Source: Bowmanella pacifica
Lineage (GTDB): Bacteria > Pseudomonadota > Gammaproteobacteria > Enterobacterales > Alteromonadaceae
Assembly: GCF_014645355.1 (NCBI RefSeq)
Contig: NZ_BMLS01000005.1
Span: forward strand, 248,001-312,000
Direction of reading: 5' to 3'
DNA length: 64,000 nucleotides
This document shows, piece after piece, positions 8,697-17,404 of the stretch (the stretch's first letter is position 1; each line of letters opens with the position of its first letter). The notes beneath the pieces are model-generated. The model was not told the DNA's origin, made no database searches, and worked only from the letters and a program-made list of their open reading frames with translations. A program made the translations under genes and the position numbers.

Positions 8697-10673
8697 TTAG
8701 ACTTTAAACTGGCTCACCAGCCGTTGCAGGTCCTCACCTAGCTTTGCCAGTTCCTGACTGGCGTTGGACGTCTGGGCAGCAGATACCGCGTTTTGCTCAG
8801 ACAAGCCGTGGATGTTGTGCACATTACGGTTAATGTCTTCTACTACGGCAATCTGCTGCTCCGCGGCGGCGGCTATTTGGATATTCATCTGTGAAATGGT
8901 ATCCACTGATTGGGTTATCGCGTCTAGGGCGTGGCCAGCCTGTTGGGCTTGTTCAACTGTCTCGCCGGTACGCTGTTTACTTTGTTCCATGGCTTTTACG
9001 GCGTTGTCGGCACCGGATTGCAGTACTTTTATCAGCTCTTCGATCTCCTCGGTGGAGTCATGAGTACGCTTGGCCAGAGTTCTTACCTCGTCGGCAACCA
9101 CGGCAAAACCGCGCCCCTGGTCGCCCGCACGGGCCGCTTCAATAGCTGCATTTAACGCCAATAGGTTGGTCTGTTCGGCAATATTCTTGATGATCTCCAA
9201 CACCGCGCCGATGTTCTCTGTTTGGCCTTGCAACTGCAATATTACCTGGGCAGAGGCGTCCACATCTTTGGCCAGTTGCTCAATGGTTTGCAGGGTCATA
9301 CTAACAGTACGATTTCCTGACTGTGACTGACCGTTGGCATCCGTGGCGGCCAAAGATGCTTGTTCAGCATTTTGCGCTACTTCACGCACTGTGGCCGTCA
9401 TTTCATTGATGGCGGCGGCTACCTGTTCGGTTTCATTTCGCTGCTCAGAGACGTTTGAACTGGACTGTTCGGTCACTTGCGACATTTCCTCAGCAGCCGC
9501 AGCAACCTGCAAGGTGGCCGCACTGATTTGGGAAACCGTATGCTGCATCTTCTCAACAAAGAGATTGAAACTTTCCGCCATCTGGCCTAGTTCATCCTGG
9601 CTTTGCACCGGAAGACGCTGAGTCAGATCACCTTCGCCTTCGGCAATATCACGCAATACGTTGTTAACCAAAAGAATAGGGCGTACGACACTTCGTGTGA
9701 TTAGGTAAGCAAGGCTCAAACCAATAATAACGGCTAACAAGGTTAGTACGGCGATAGTCCAGGTGGTGGTTTGTATTGTTGCCTCAGTTTCTTTGCCTTC
9801 CTCTGCCAGCGAGGCAAACACACTGTCACTTAGTGATACGGCGTTACCGGCTAGCTGCGGCCCCAACTGGTTGAGTTTCTCAATGGCATTGTTTCGCAAT
9901 TCGATGGCACTGGCGGTCTGCTCCGCTGCTGCAGCGTAGCTGTTGATATCGGTGAGCGCCTGCGTAAGGATACCCTGATGGTCAGTATTGGAAGCATCTT
10001 TCTGTAATGACGTCAGCCATTTTAGTGCCAGTCCGATTTCTTCCTGAGTGGTAATTAGATTGGCCTTATCATTGTCCGTTAAATACATATACAAATGGTA
10101 TTTGGCACCCAGCATATCGGTGTAGCCCTTACTGGCCGCATACAGGTACTGCTGATTGGCAGTTTGCTGCATGGCATCGAGCAGCTTTGCTAAGCCTTGT
10201 TCAATGCGGTTAGCCAGCGGCTCAATACGTTCCGACACCAAGCTTTGACGGCGCTGCATATTGGCTACGACCTGCTGATGAAAGATGTCGTTGTATTGAT
10301 TGTTAAGACGCACGATTTCTGCCAGCGTCTTGACCCTTTCGGGATGCTGGATACTTGCCTGCGCCTGTTTAATCAATTCTTGCAGCGTGGCGTCTTCCTG
10401 CTTGTAGCGCTCGACAGTGCTTTGCTGGCCGGTTTTGACATAATCTTTTACCTGCATGCGCTTACGATAGATTTGACGCATCATGGTTGAGGCCGTGCCG
10501 GAGTCGGGTGCGAGATCCTGCGTGATCCCCTGCACCGATGTATCGATGTCACTCAGTTCAAGATAGGCAAATATCCCCACTAATGTCATGATCACTAGGA
10601 TCAAACTCGGGGATATCATACTCTTGAGGGTGACGCTGAGATGGCTAAGCAGGCCGGCTTTCGATGCGCTCAT
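8697..10673 (-). CDS. Methyl-accepting chemotaxis protein
   Basis: A 658-residue transducer. A first membrane helix (about 15-38, [22 protein letters not shown]) is followed by a periplasmic, largely helical sensory region (about 40-300), a second helix (about 303-325, [19 protein letters not shown]), HAMP ([25 protein letters not shown]) and a cytoplasmic signalling hairpin whose tip reads [24 protein letters not shown], the CheA/CheW-binding motif. No C-terminal CheR/CheB tether pentapeptide. The start is ATG 10673 with GGAG six bases upstream rather than 10685. Ligand unknown; helical sensory domain only. Monocistronic. Confidence 0.93.
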   Translation of the reverse strand: MSASKAGLLSHLSVTLKSMISPSLILVIMTLVGIFAYLELSDIDTSVQGITQDLAPDSGTASTMMRQIYRKRMQVKDYVKTGQQSTVERYKQEDATLQELIKQAQASIQHPERVKTLAEIVRLNNQYNDIFHQQVVANMQRRQSLVSERIEPLANRIEQGLAKLLDAMQQTANQQYLYAASKGYTDMLGAKYHLYMYLTDNDKANLITTQEEIGLALKWLTSLQKDASNTDHQGILTQALTDINSYAAAAEQTASAIELRNNAIEKLNQLGPQLAGNAVSLSDSVFASLAEEGKETEATIQTTTWTIAVLTLLAVIIGLSLAYLITRSVVRPILLVNNVLRDIAEGEGDLTQRLPVQSQDELGQMAESFNLFVEKMQHTVSQISAATLQVAAAAEEMSQVTEQSSSNVSEQRNETEQVAAAINEMTATVREVAQNAEQASLAATDANGQSQSGNRTVSMTLQTIEQLAKDVDASAQVILQLQGQTENIGAVLEIIKNIAEQTNLLALNAAIEAARAGDQGRGFAVVADEVRTLAKRTHDSTEEIEELIKVLQSGADNAVKAMEQSKQRTGETVEQAQQAGHALDAITQSVDTISQMNIQIAAAAEQQIAVVEDINRNVHNIHGLSEQNAVSAAQTSNASQELAKLGEDLQRLVSQFKV

Positions 10674-11139
10674 GTACAGCTCCAAGAAATAGATGTGAGG
10701 CGAAAGGCATTGTTAAGTTATCGTCAGTATTGTGCCAAAGTTTATGAATAATCCTTTGCGTCGAATCAATAAAAGTATTGAATGACATACTATTTTATAT
10801 CTTGAAACCAAAGACTCACTATGCGTTGATTTTGGCATGGCAGATTTATTGAATAACGGGCTTTCGTCTGCGCATGCTAAATCTTTTTTGTGACAATATG
10901 GTGTCGTGAGAAAGCCTTGGTTTAGTAAGACATTCGGGTTGATATTCTAATGCAAATGAGTGTGGGTCCACCTTGTGTATCCTATATCAACGCGTTTTAC
11001 GACATCCTTACCTGCGCATCGAAAGGTACTCGTTCAGATACGTTTGCTCTTTCCATTCGGGCTTGCTTTTTACTTATGTGGAATACCTACACCATGTTTG
11101 CTCAGCCTAGTACAATGGACCAACATCTGCTGAAAAATT
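10674..11139. other. Intergenic region between divergent chemoreceptor and patatin genes
   Basis: This 466-bp stretch separates two divergent genes and must hold both promoters. It is AT-rich around 10740-10800. A 65-codon frame at 10950-11147 has no ribosome site or recognisable similarity and overlaps the patatin start, so I do not call it. No clear palindromic operator or RNA structure seen. Confidence 0.5.
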
Positions 11140-13440
11140 ATGCTTGAAAGGTTAATGCACTCTCCTATGTCACTTATCGGAAACTACCTTTTACGCTGCG
11201 CCTCTTTACTGGCGCTGAGCCTGTTCGCGGTGCCGCTCAAAGCAGAGTCTCTTTTACCTTGTGAAAAGATCGAAGGGCGACCTTGTATCGCTTTAGTACT
11301 CGGCGGCGGTGGCGCGCGCGGGGGCGCGCACCTGGGGGTAATTAAGGCCCTGGAAGCACATCAGATTCCGGTTGATATCGTGGTAGGCACCAGCATAGGT
11401 GCCTTTGTGGGCGGCTTGTATGCGTCGGGGAAAAGTCCGGATGAGATAGCCGAAATTTTCCAAGGATTACGCTGGGGAGATGGCTTTCGCGACCAGGTTT
11501 ACCGCGACGAGATGCCAATGCGGCGCAAGCAACAACGTGATGAATACCCTATTCGTTTAGAGCTTGGGATTGGCCTGGATGGCGTGCGGGTGCCCAAGGG
11601 AGTGCTTGCCGGTCAGGCCATGGCCGATTTGGTGGAGCAGGCTTTTGGGGTGCAATCGGATTGGGTGCATTTTGATCGTATGCCCATTCCGTTTCGGGCC
11701 GTGGCCACGGATTTGACCAGCAGTGACGAAGTGGTATTGGAAAAAGGCAGCCTGCTGGCTGCGGTGCAAGCCTCTATGTCTATTCCGGGCGTGGTCAGGC
11801 CGATGAAGTTGGATGGCAAGTTGCTGGTGGATGGCGGCGTGGCCAATAATCTGCCGGTTAGCATTGCCAAAGCCCTCGGCGCCGACAGGGTGATTGCGGT
11901 GAATATTGATGGGCCGCTGAAAAGTGCGGACCAACTGGACTCGGCCTTTGCCATCACCGAACAGTTAACCAGTTTTCTGGTCAGGCAAGGGGTGCTCAGA
12001 CAGCTGGCATTATTACAAGACACTGACCTGCACTTACGACCGGAATTTGACGATATCGGCACACTGGACTTTGATCGCATCAATGAGGCTGTGGCTGCCG
12101 GTAGTTTAGTGACCAATCAACATGCTGAGGCGTTGTTGCATTTCAGCCAAGATGCCGAGCGCTATCAACAGTGGCTAGTTGCACACCGCAATGCGGTGGT
12201 CGGCGAAATGGCCATCAACCGCCTTATTCTGGATAATCAAAGTCATCTGGATGATGAAGTGTTGATTGACCGTTTGGGCTATCAGGAAGGTCAAGCGCTT
12301 GACTCTAAACAGCTTCGTGACGGCATTCGCAGTATGTACGGTCTGGATACCTTAGAAAGGGTGTCCTACCAGCTGTATCATACCGATGAAAATGAAACCA
12401 CCCTGGTGCTGAAGGCCGAAGAGAAGAGCTGGGGGCCGGGATACCTGAATTTTCGTTTTCGCCTGGAGGATGATTTTCGCAGTAACCGCCATGTCCAACT
12501 GGGAGCATCTTATACCCTGACTAATCTTTCCAAGCTCGGGGCTGAATGGCACTCGGAGCTTGCACTAGGGACAGATAAACTGCTCAGTACCGAACTGTAT
12601 TGGCCGGTACGTAGTCCGGCGACGTTTTTTAGGGGTAAGGCCGTACGTGAAAGTGGCAATCTGGTGGTGGAGGACAACCGCGGTTTGTCGCTGGGCGATT
12701 TTTATCAGGAAGAGTTTATGCTCAGTCTGGATGCCGGATGGAATCTTTCCGATGATGCGGTGATGACGGCTGGTTGGATAGATAAAGACGGCAGCTATCG
12801 TTTACCGGCCTTTTTGGCCAGCAGTTTAGGTTACAACCACCTTCATTATGACCGCCAGGGGCCGCAGTTTGCTCTGGTATGGGATACCCTGGACAGCAAT
12901 GCTTTTCCTACCCGGGGGGTTAAGTTAAGTGCTAAATACCAGTGGCTGGATGATCGTTTTTCCGGCCAGCATTCAGACAGTATCAATCAGTCCTGGGAGT
13001 TGGTGCTGGCCCGCCAGTGGCAGGCGCATCATCTCAAAACCCGCTGGCGGTTTGAGCAATATGAATCTGATGATGGTGATATCGCCTTAGAGCAATACTC
13101 ACTAGGGGGCTTGTTCAATTTATCTGGTTACCCTAAGAATTACCTGTTCGGACCTAAGGTGGAGTTCGGCAGCCTCATTTATATGTATAAGCTGCATGAA
13201 GACAAGTTTGGTTTCTTTAAATCGCCTCTTTATCTGGGGATGTCGGTTGAGCGAGGCAGAGTGGAAGACAACTGGCTACAACCTGACGTGGCAAGCACGG
13301 CGCCTTGGATTTGGGCTGGTAGTATCTTTGCTGGTTGGGACAGCCCTATCGGACCGGTATTTTTGGGTTACGGTCAGGCTGAGGCGGAGTATCAGGATCG
13401 GGCTTATCAGCTGTATTTGTCGCTGGGGCAAAGCTACTGA
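11140..13440 (+). CDS. Patatin-like phospholipase with C-terminal outer-membrane barrel (PlpD-like)
   Basis: A 766-residue protein with a signal peptide ending near LKA/ES. The patatin domain (about 48-345) has every catalytic signature: the oxyanion loop LGGGGARGGAHLG (about 53-65), nucleophile elbow GTSIG (about 83-87) and the Asp of DGGVANNLP (about 231-239). A POTRA-like segment follows (about 365-425), then a 16-strand-type BamA/ShlB-like barrel to the last residues (SLGQSY, terminating in an aromatic). This architecture matches type Vd autotransporters such as Pseudomonas PlpD, which are phospholipases displayed or released at the outer membrane. Substrate and release are not deducible. 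Monocistronic. Confidence 0.9.
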   Translation: MLERLMHSPMSLIGNYLLRCASLLALSLFAVPLKAESLLPCEKIEGRPCIALVLGGGGARGGAHLGVIKALEAHQIPVDIVVGTSIGAFVGGLYASGKSPDEIAEIFQGLRWGDGFRDQVYRDEMPMRRKQQRDEYPIRLELGIGLDGVRVPKGVLAGQAMADLVEQAFGVQSDWVHFDRMPIPFRAVATDLTSSDEVVLEKGSLLAAVQASMSIPGVVRPMKLDGKLLVDGGVANNLPVSIAKALGADRVIAVNIDGPLKSADQLDSAFAITEQLTSFLVRQGVLRQLALLQDTDLHLRPEFDDIGTLDFDRINEAVAAGSLVTNQHAEALLHFSQDAERYQQWLVAHRNAVVGEMAINRLILDNQSHLDDEVLIDRLGYQEGQALDSKQLRDGIRSMYGLDTLERVSYQLYHTDENETTLVLKAEEKSWGPGYLNFRFRLEDDFRSNRHVQLGASYTLTNLSKLGAEWHSELALGTDKLLSTELYWPVRSPATFFRGKAVRESGNLVVEDNRGLSLGDFYQEEFMLSLDAGWNLSDDAVMTAGWIDKDGSYRLPAFLASSLGYNHLHYDRQGPQFALVWDTLDSNAFPTRGVKLSAKYQWLDDRFSGQHSDSINQSWELVLARQWQAHHLKTRWRFEQYESDDGDIALEQYSLGGLFNLSGYPKNYLFGPKVEFGSLIYMYKLHEDKFGFFKSPLYLGMSVERGRVEDNWLQPDVASTAPWIWAGSIFAGWDSPIGPVFLGYGQAEAEYQDRAYQLYLSLGQSY

Positions 13441-13554
13441 GTATCGACCCTTGCCGCATTGAGGTCAGGGCGCCGCGAAGACACCACCAATCAACCAATA
13501 TAGAAAGGCCTGCCCGAAGCAAAAGGCGCAGCGCCTGACAGAAAACTCGCATTC

Positions 13555-14409
13555 TTATTGGTTTGTAATGGCCGCTTTCTCGCTAACCTGCTGAGCCTGG
13601 AGCCATTGCAGCACCTTACGCATTACTCTGGTCTCGCAAAGCAAGCCAATATGACTGACAGCGAACAGCTTTACTTGCCGGGCGTTTGGCTGCATGGCAT
13701 TTTTCAGCGGGTAAACCACCAGATCGTTGCGCGAGCCAAGCGTCATCAGGGGGAGCCCTGGTGCCAGTTGTGTCATATCCGGTAAAGCATGCAGGTCTGG
13801 GCTTGCCGGATGGAAAAGCTGTTTTAACCAGGGCAGGGCGAAGTCACCAACTATGGCGGTGCCTTTGTGTGGCGTACCAAGGGTGGCAACCGAAGCGATG
13901 AGTTTGGCATCCTCAGGGTGTTGGGTAAGCAACATACGAATCACCAAACCGCCCATAGAGTGGGCAACCAGATGTACCTTACCGCCATCGGCGACGTTGT
14001 GCAGCACCTTGTGCAGGCGTTGTACATAGCGCTCTACCGGAATATAGGGTTTACCCAGATTAATGCTGTAGGTACGAAACCCTGCTTGTTCAAGATACTG
14101 ACGAAACGCCCAAAAACAGTTACCGTTCATATGTAGGCCATGTACTAGCAGCACCTTGCTACCATTGCCAGGCCTTAGCGGGTGAAGGCCTTTGCGATTT
14201 TTTGTCAGCAGATACCAACTGAGTTTTGTGACGGTGCGTACGATTTGCCAGACAAACAGTAAACTGCCCAGCGTGCCCATGGTGGCATAGTGCCCTCCGG
14301 TCATCTTGTAATGACGGCTGACCCGCCACTGTAACAACATAAAAGACAAGGCATAAAAAGCCAGGGTTAGTAAAACCAACAAGAGAGGGAAAATTAGCCA
14401 CACATCCAT
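13555..14409 (-). CDS. Membrane-anchored alpha/beta-hydrolase (lipase/esterase)
   Basis: A 284-residue hydrolase. An N-terminal hydrophobic helix (about 4-26) anchors it, then come the strand and oxyanion region LLVHGLHMNGN and the nucleophile elbow VAHSMGGLV (G-x-S-x-G). ATLGTPHKGT is typical of bacterial triacylglycerol lipases and PGAP1-like esterases. The acid is probably in GSRNDLVV and the histidine in FAVSHIGLL. It should cleave a carboxylic ester at the inner membrane. The start is ATG 14409, preceded by AAAGGTGG; the frame runs to 14505 without support. It is convergent with the patatin gene and divergent from the diguanylate cyclase gene. Confidence 0.85.
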   Translation of the reverse strand: MDVWLIFPLLLVLLTLAFYALSFMLLQWRVSRHYKMTGGHYATMGTLGSLLFVWQIVRTVTKLSWYLLTKNRKGLHPLRPGNGSKVLLVHGLHMNGNCFWAFRQYLEQAGFRTYSINLGKPYIPVERYVQRLHKVLHNVADGGKVHLVAHSMGGLVIRMLLTQHPEDAKLIASVATLGTPHKGTAIVGDFALPWLKQLFHPASPDLHALPDMTQLAPGLPLMTLGSRNDLVVYPLKNAMQPNARQVKLFAVSHIGLLCETRVMRKVLQWLQAQQVSEKAAITNQ

Positions 14410-14518
14410 GGAACAACCACCTTTCTGATTATTACTGCATTGAACCAGAGCCGCAGCAAACTGGCAACGTCGCGGCGATATGAACATAATGTAGAAGTAA
14501 CTCATAACCGGACAGACT

Positions 14519-15688
14519 ATGGTGCAATCCGTTGCCTTTAATTTCGCTATTCTGACGATTGCGACCCTGGCGTTTTATCTGTTTATTTTTGTGCTGCCTA
14601 AACAGCCCAAACGTCACCAGCACCGGGCGCTACTGTGCTTTCAATATTCTTTTGTACTGAGCTATCTGGCCTACGCAGGTCTTTGCTTACGTTACCTGGG
14701 ATTCTGGGGCTTGTCGGTACTAACGGTAAACTTGTTTTTGCTGGCCGCATTTTATCTTTTTTATCAGGGGGTTAGGCTTAGGTTTAATGCGCCGCTGAAT
14801 GGTCGTGCGGCTATGTGGGTTGCGACTCACCTTTTGTTGTTTACCTGCCTGCAATGGTGGCTGTGGCGTCAGGGCTACTGGGACGGTACCCGCGAACTGT
14901 TTGCCTTTATTAACCATACGGTGCCGTTACTGCTTACCCAGCAGTTTTTGTTTGCCCGGCGAGCAGCCCACAATGGTGGCGATCGTCTGATGCAAATAAC
15001 CTTACTGTTGATCTGGTTGATGGTACTGGTGGTGATGCCAATCTATGCTTATGCCGGTCAGCCCTTTGGTGGCTTACTGGCCATGGCCACTTTGTTTACG
15101 TTGGCCCTGGAGTGCTTGTTGTTTGCCGGTGTGGCCATGAGCTATATCTATGATCTGATTGCCAAGCTTAAAGACGAAGCCTATACCGACAATCTAACCG
15201 GTTTAAAAAACCGGCGTTTCTTTAAACGTATATCCACTAGTCTGTTTTCCTCTGCTAAACGATATCAGTTTTCTATTTGCGTGATTCTGGCTGATATTGA
15301 CGACTTTAAGGCGTTAAATGATGAGTTCGGCCATGCCGAGGGCGACATGGCCATCCGTCTGGTAGCCGACACACTGAAAAGTATTGTGCGGGCCGAGGAT
15401 GTATTGGTGCGCTTTGGCGGAGAAGAGTTTCTGATTCTTATCCCTAATACCCATATTGACGAAGCCATGCAGGTTGCCGAACGAATGCGGGCCAGTGTGG
15501 CAGCAATAGTGCCTGAGGATACGCCGGTGTGCCGTGCTTTAAGTATGAGCATCGGCGTAAGCGCCGTTAAAGACTTTGATGATCTGGAGCATGCCATTCA
15601 ACGAGCCGACAAAGCCATGTATCAGGCTAAGCGCCAGGGTAAAAACCGGGTTGAACTGGCCGGGCAGGGCAACCTGGCAATGGCCTAG
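14519..15688 (+). CDS. Membrane diguanylate cyclase (GGDEF)
   Basis: A 389-residue protein with about six or seven hydrophobic helices in residues 1-210, then a GGDEF domain (about 222-385) that makes cyclic di-GMP from two GTP. Motifs are intact: DNLTGLKNRR, the metal Asp in ILADIDDFKALND, the active-site GGEEF at residues 300-304 and the C-terminal ADKAMYQAKRQGKNRV. An RxxD inhibitory site five residues before GGEEF is not present (VLVRF), so product inhibition may be absent. The sensory part resembles generic 7TM-type membrane inputs, ligand unknown. Confidence 0.93.
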   Translation: MVQSVAFNFAILTIATLAFYLFIFVLPKQPKRHQHRALLCFQYSFVLSYLAYAGLCLRYLGFWGLSVLTVNLFLLAAFYLFYQGVRLRFNAPLNGRAAMWVATHLLLFTCLQWWLWRQGYWDGTRELFAFINHTVPLLLTQQFLFARRAAHNGGDRLMQITLLLIWLMVLVVMPIYAYAGQPFGGLLAMATLFTLALECLLFAGVAMSYIYDLIAKLKDEAYTDNLTGLKNRRFFKRISTSLFSSAKRYQFSICVILADIDDFKALNDEFGHAEGDMAIRLVADTLKSIVRAEDVLVRFGGEEFLILIPNTHIDEAMQVAERMRASVAAIVPEDTPVCRALSMSIGVSAVKDFDDLEHAIQRADKAMYQAKRQGKNRVELAGQGNLAMA

Positions 15689-15708
15689 CCCGGCAGCATG
15701 TGTTTGGA

Positions 15709-17097
15709 TTAGTTTTCTATGCCAAAGGGGAGATCGTGGTAGCTGCAAGGCCTTAAGGTCTGGTCCGCGGTATGACTAAAACGACTGTCTTCGCTTGGCA
15801 TCGCGACGATAGCGAGCGCTCCCTGTTGCCAGCGCAGCGGGGTTTGCGTGCCACAATGGCTGTCTAACTCTGTGCGCCACAACCCTGATGATGGCTGATT
15901 GCTGACGGGCTGTTTGGTCAGGCTAAACTGCCAGTTTTGCTGAGCGAACTGATAACTGGCCGTGTCCCCTGGATTGAGATAGTGACTCATGGCCACCAGT
16001 TGTCGTTTTCCACCTTGTAGCTTGTAGATACCCTGGGCGCTATCCACAATAAATACCCCGCCCCGTCCCGCTATCCTTAACGCAATGGACTGATTGCGCC
16101 ACCCCACCAATAGGGCGGCCTGCTTATCTAAACCTATGCCAAAACGTGTGCCGGTATGCATCGCCAGCAGTGCCAATCTGCCCTGACCATCCTGCTCGGA
16201 CAAACGGGTGTCGACAATGCCCAAGTTAAACAATCCCAGACCGCCTTGGGACAAGTAGCTTAAGTTATCCGCGGCGAGTTCTAGGCAAACCGAGATATTC
16301 TCGCATCCCAACGGAACGGCAAAGGCACCGTTTTGAAATGCCTGCACTGTGTCGCCGCCCACCAACATGGGAACGGGACGGTCTTCGTGTTGGCCACCCG
16401 ATAATAAACGTATGGCCTCACCAGAGGCGGCTACCGCCAGACGATCGCTTTGTACCATACGACGCAGGGTCATGAGCATGGGGCCAGGAGCGCCATCGGG
16501 TTGGAAAAACCCCTGTACGGCGCGCAGTACATTGCCGTCAGCAATATATAAACCTTGCAAAGATTGCAGCGTCTGTTGCAACTGCTCGGGGGAGCGGCAC
16601 AACTGATAACGTTGTTGATGGAGGGGCGACAAGGCTGCTTGGGCTACATTTGGATGGTTAAACTGGGCACAGCCTTGCAGGCCTTGCTGCTCAAGTACAA
16701 GGGCCTGTTGGTAATCTGCACTCAGTGGTAGCCAAATGGGGGTCGCCCCCAATTGTTCAAACCACTGCATATAGCGAGCTGCTTCGGTGAGCGGTTTGTC
16801 ACTGCCAGCGGTGACTATACCTATATTGGGTTTAGTTCCATCGCCAGCTTGCCTGAACTTGGCCATCTCCACAAATAATCGATGGGCCGAGAATTGTGAC
16901 GCCTTCTGGTTGCAGCCTGAGTCAGGCAGGCAGGTGGAGGCGTCTTTCCCCAACAGCAACAACTGATATTTATCGCCCTGAACCTCCTGCCATGGGGTCT
17001 CGGTGGTCTGCTGGGCATAGCATGAAAGACTTATCGCCAAAGCAAAGATTAGCAGGAGAAATGATCCGAGCGGATGTTGAAAACCCTGGCCTGTCAT
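15709..17097 (-). CDS. Cyanophycinase-like S51-family protein with altered active-site motifs
   Basis: About 462 residues with an N-terminal signal peptide (FLLLIFALAISLSCYAQQ). The core resembles exported cyanophycinase-like S51 proteins: PNIGIVTAGSDKPL, IWLPLSADYQ, a GGLGLFNLGIVDTR strand and the late segment RFGIGLDKQAALLV, matching the usual GIGIDE-type motif. The region where the family normally has G-T-S-A-G is VAASGEAIRL here, and the G-G-D/N-Q segment reads IADGNVLRA, so catalysis is uncertain. Start choice is uncertain: ATG 17097 gives the best signal peptide; 17127 and 17187 are open in frame. It converges on the cyclase gene with 20 bp between stops. Confidence 0.6.
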   Translation of the reverse strand: MTGQGFQHPLGSFLLLIFALAISLSCYAQQTTETPWQEVQGDKYQLLLLGKDASTCLPDSGCNQKASQFSAHRLFVEMAKFRQAGDGTKPNIGIVTAGSDKPLTEAARYMQWFEQLGATPIWLPLSADYQQALVLEQQGLQGCAQFNHPNVAQAALSPLHQQRYQLCRSPEQLQQTLQSLQGLYIADGNVLRAVQGFFQPDGAPGPMLMTLRRMVQSDRLAVAASGEAIRLLSGGQHEDRPVPMLVGGDTVQAFQNGAFAVPLGCENISVCLELAADNLSYLSQGGLGLFNLGIVDTRLSEQDGQGRLALLAMHTGTRFGIGLDKQAALLVGWRNQSIALRIAGRGGVFIVDSAQGIYKLQGGKRQLVAMSHYLNPGDTASYQFAQQNWQFSLTKQPVSNQPSSGLWRTELDSHCGTQTPLRWQQGALAIVAMPSEDSRFSHTADQTLRPCSYHDLPFGIEN

Positions 17098-17404
17098 AAT
17101 TGCTGAATTCTCGCACTTTTGTGTCATGTCACTGTCATTTGCCGATCTCATCACGAAATTTAGCCTCACTGTTCTTAATTTGTTCAATGCCTGGCCAGTA
17201 TATTCTTACTCAAGCCAATAAGTAATATTACCTGTAAGTCATAACCTATTGATTATAAATGTATATGTACAAGAAGTTATGAATTTTTATGACGTCTTCC
17301 TGTTTTTATACCAAAGCACAGAATTGGATAAGTTTATTGCGCTGACCCTGGCATGGGAAAGCAAACTAACAAACACCATTCAACACTTTGTGAAAGGAAG
17401 GACA
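17098..17404. promoter_or_regulatory. Divergent upstream region of the nuclease and cyanophycinase-like genes
   Basis: An AT-rich 307-bp region between divergent starts. Frames extend into it (to 17187 on the minus strand, from 17249 on the plus strand), but they lack ribosome sites and conserved sequence. AAAGGAAGG at 17393-17401 is a strong Shine-Dalgarno for ATG 17405. No specific operator identified. Confidence 0.5.
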
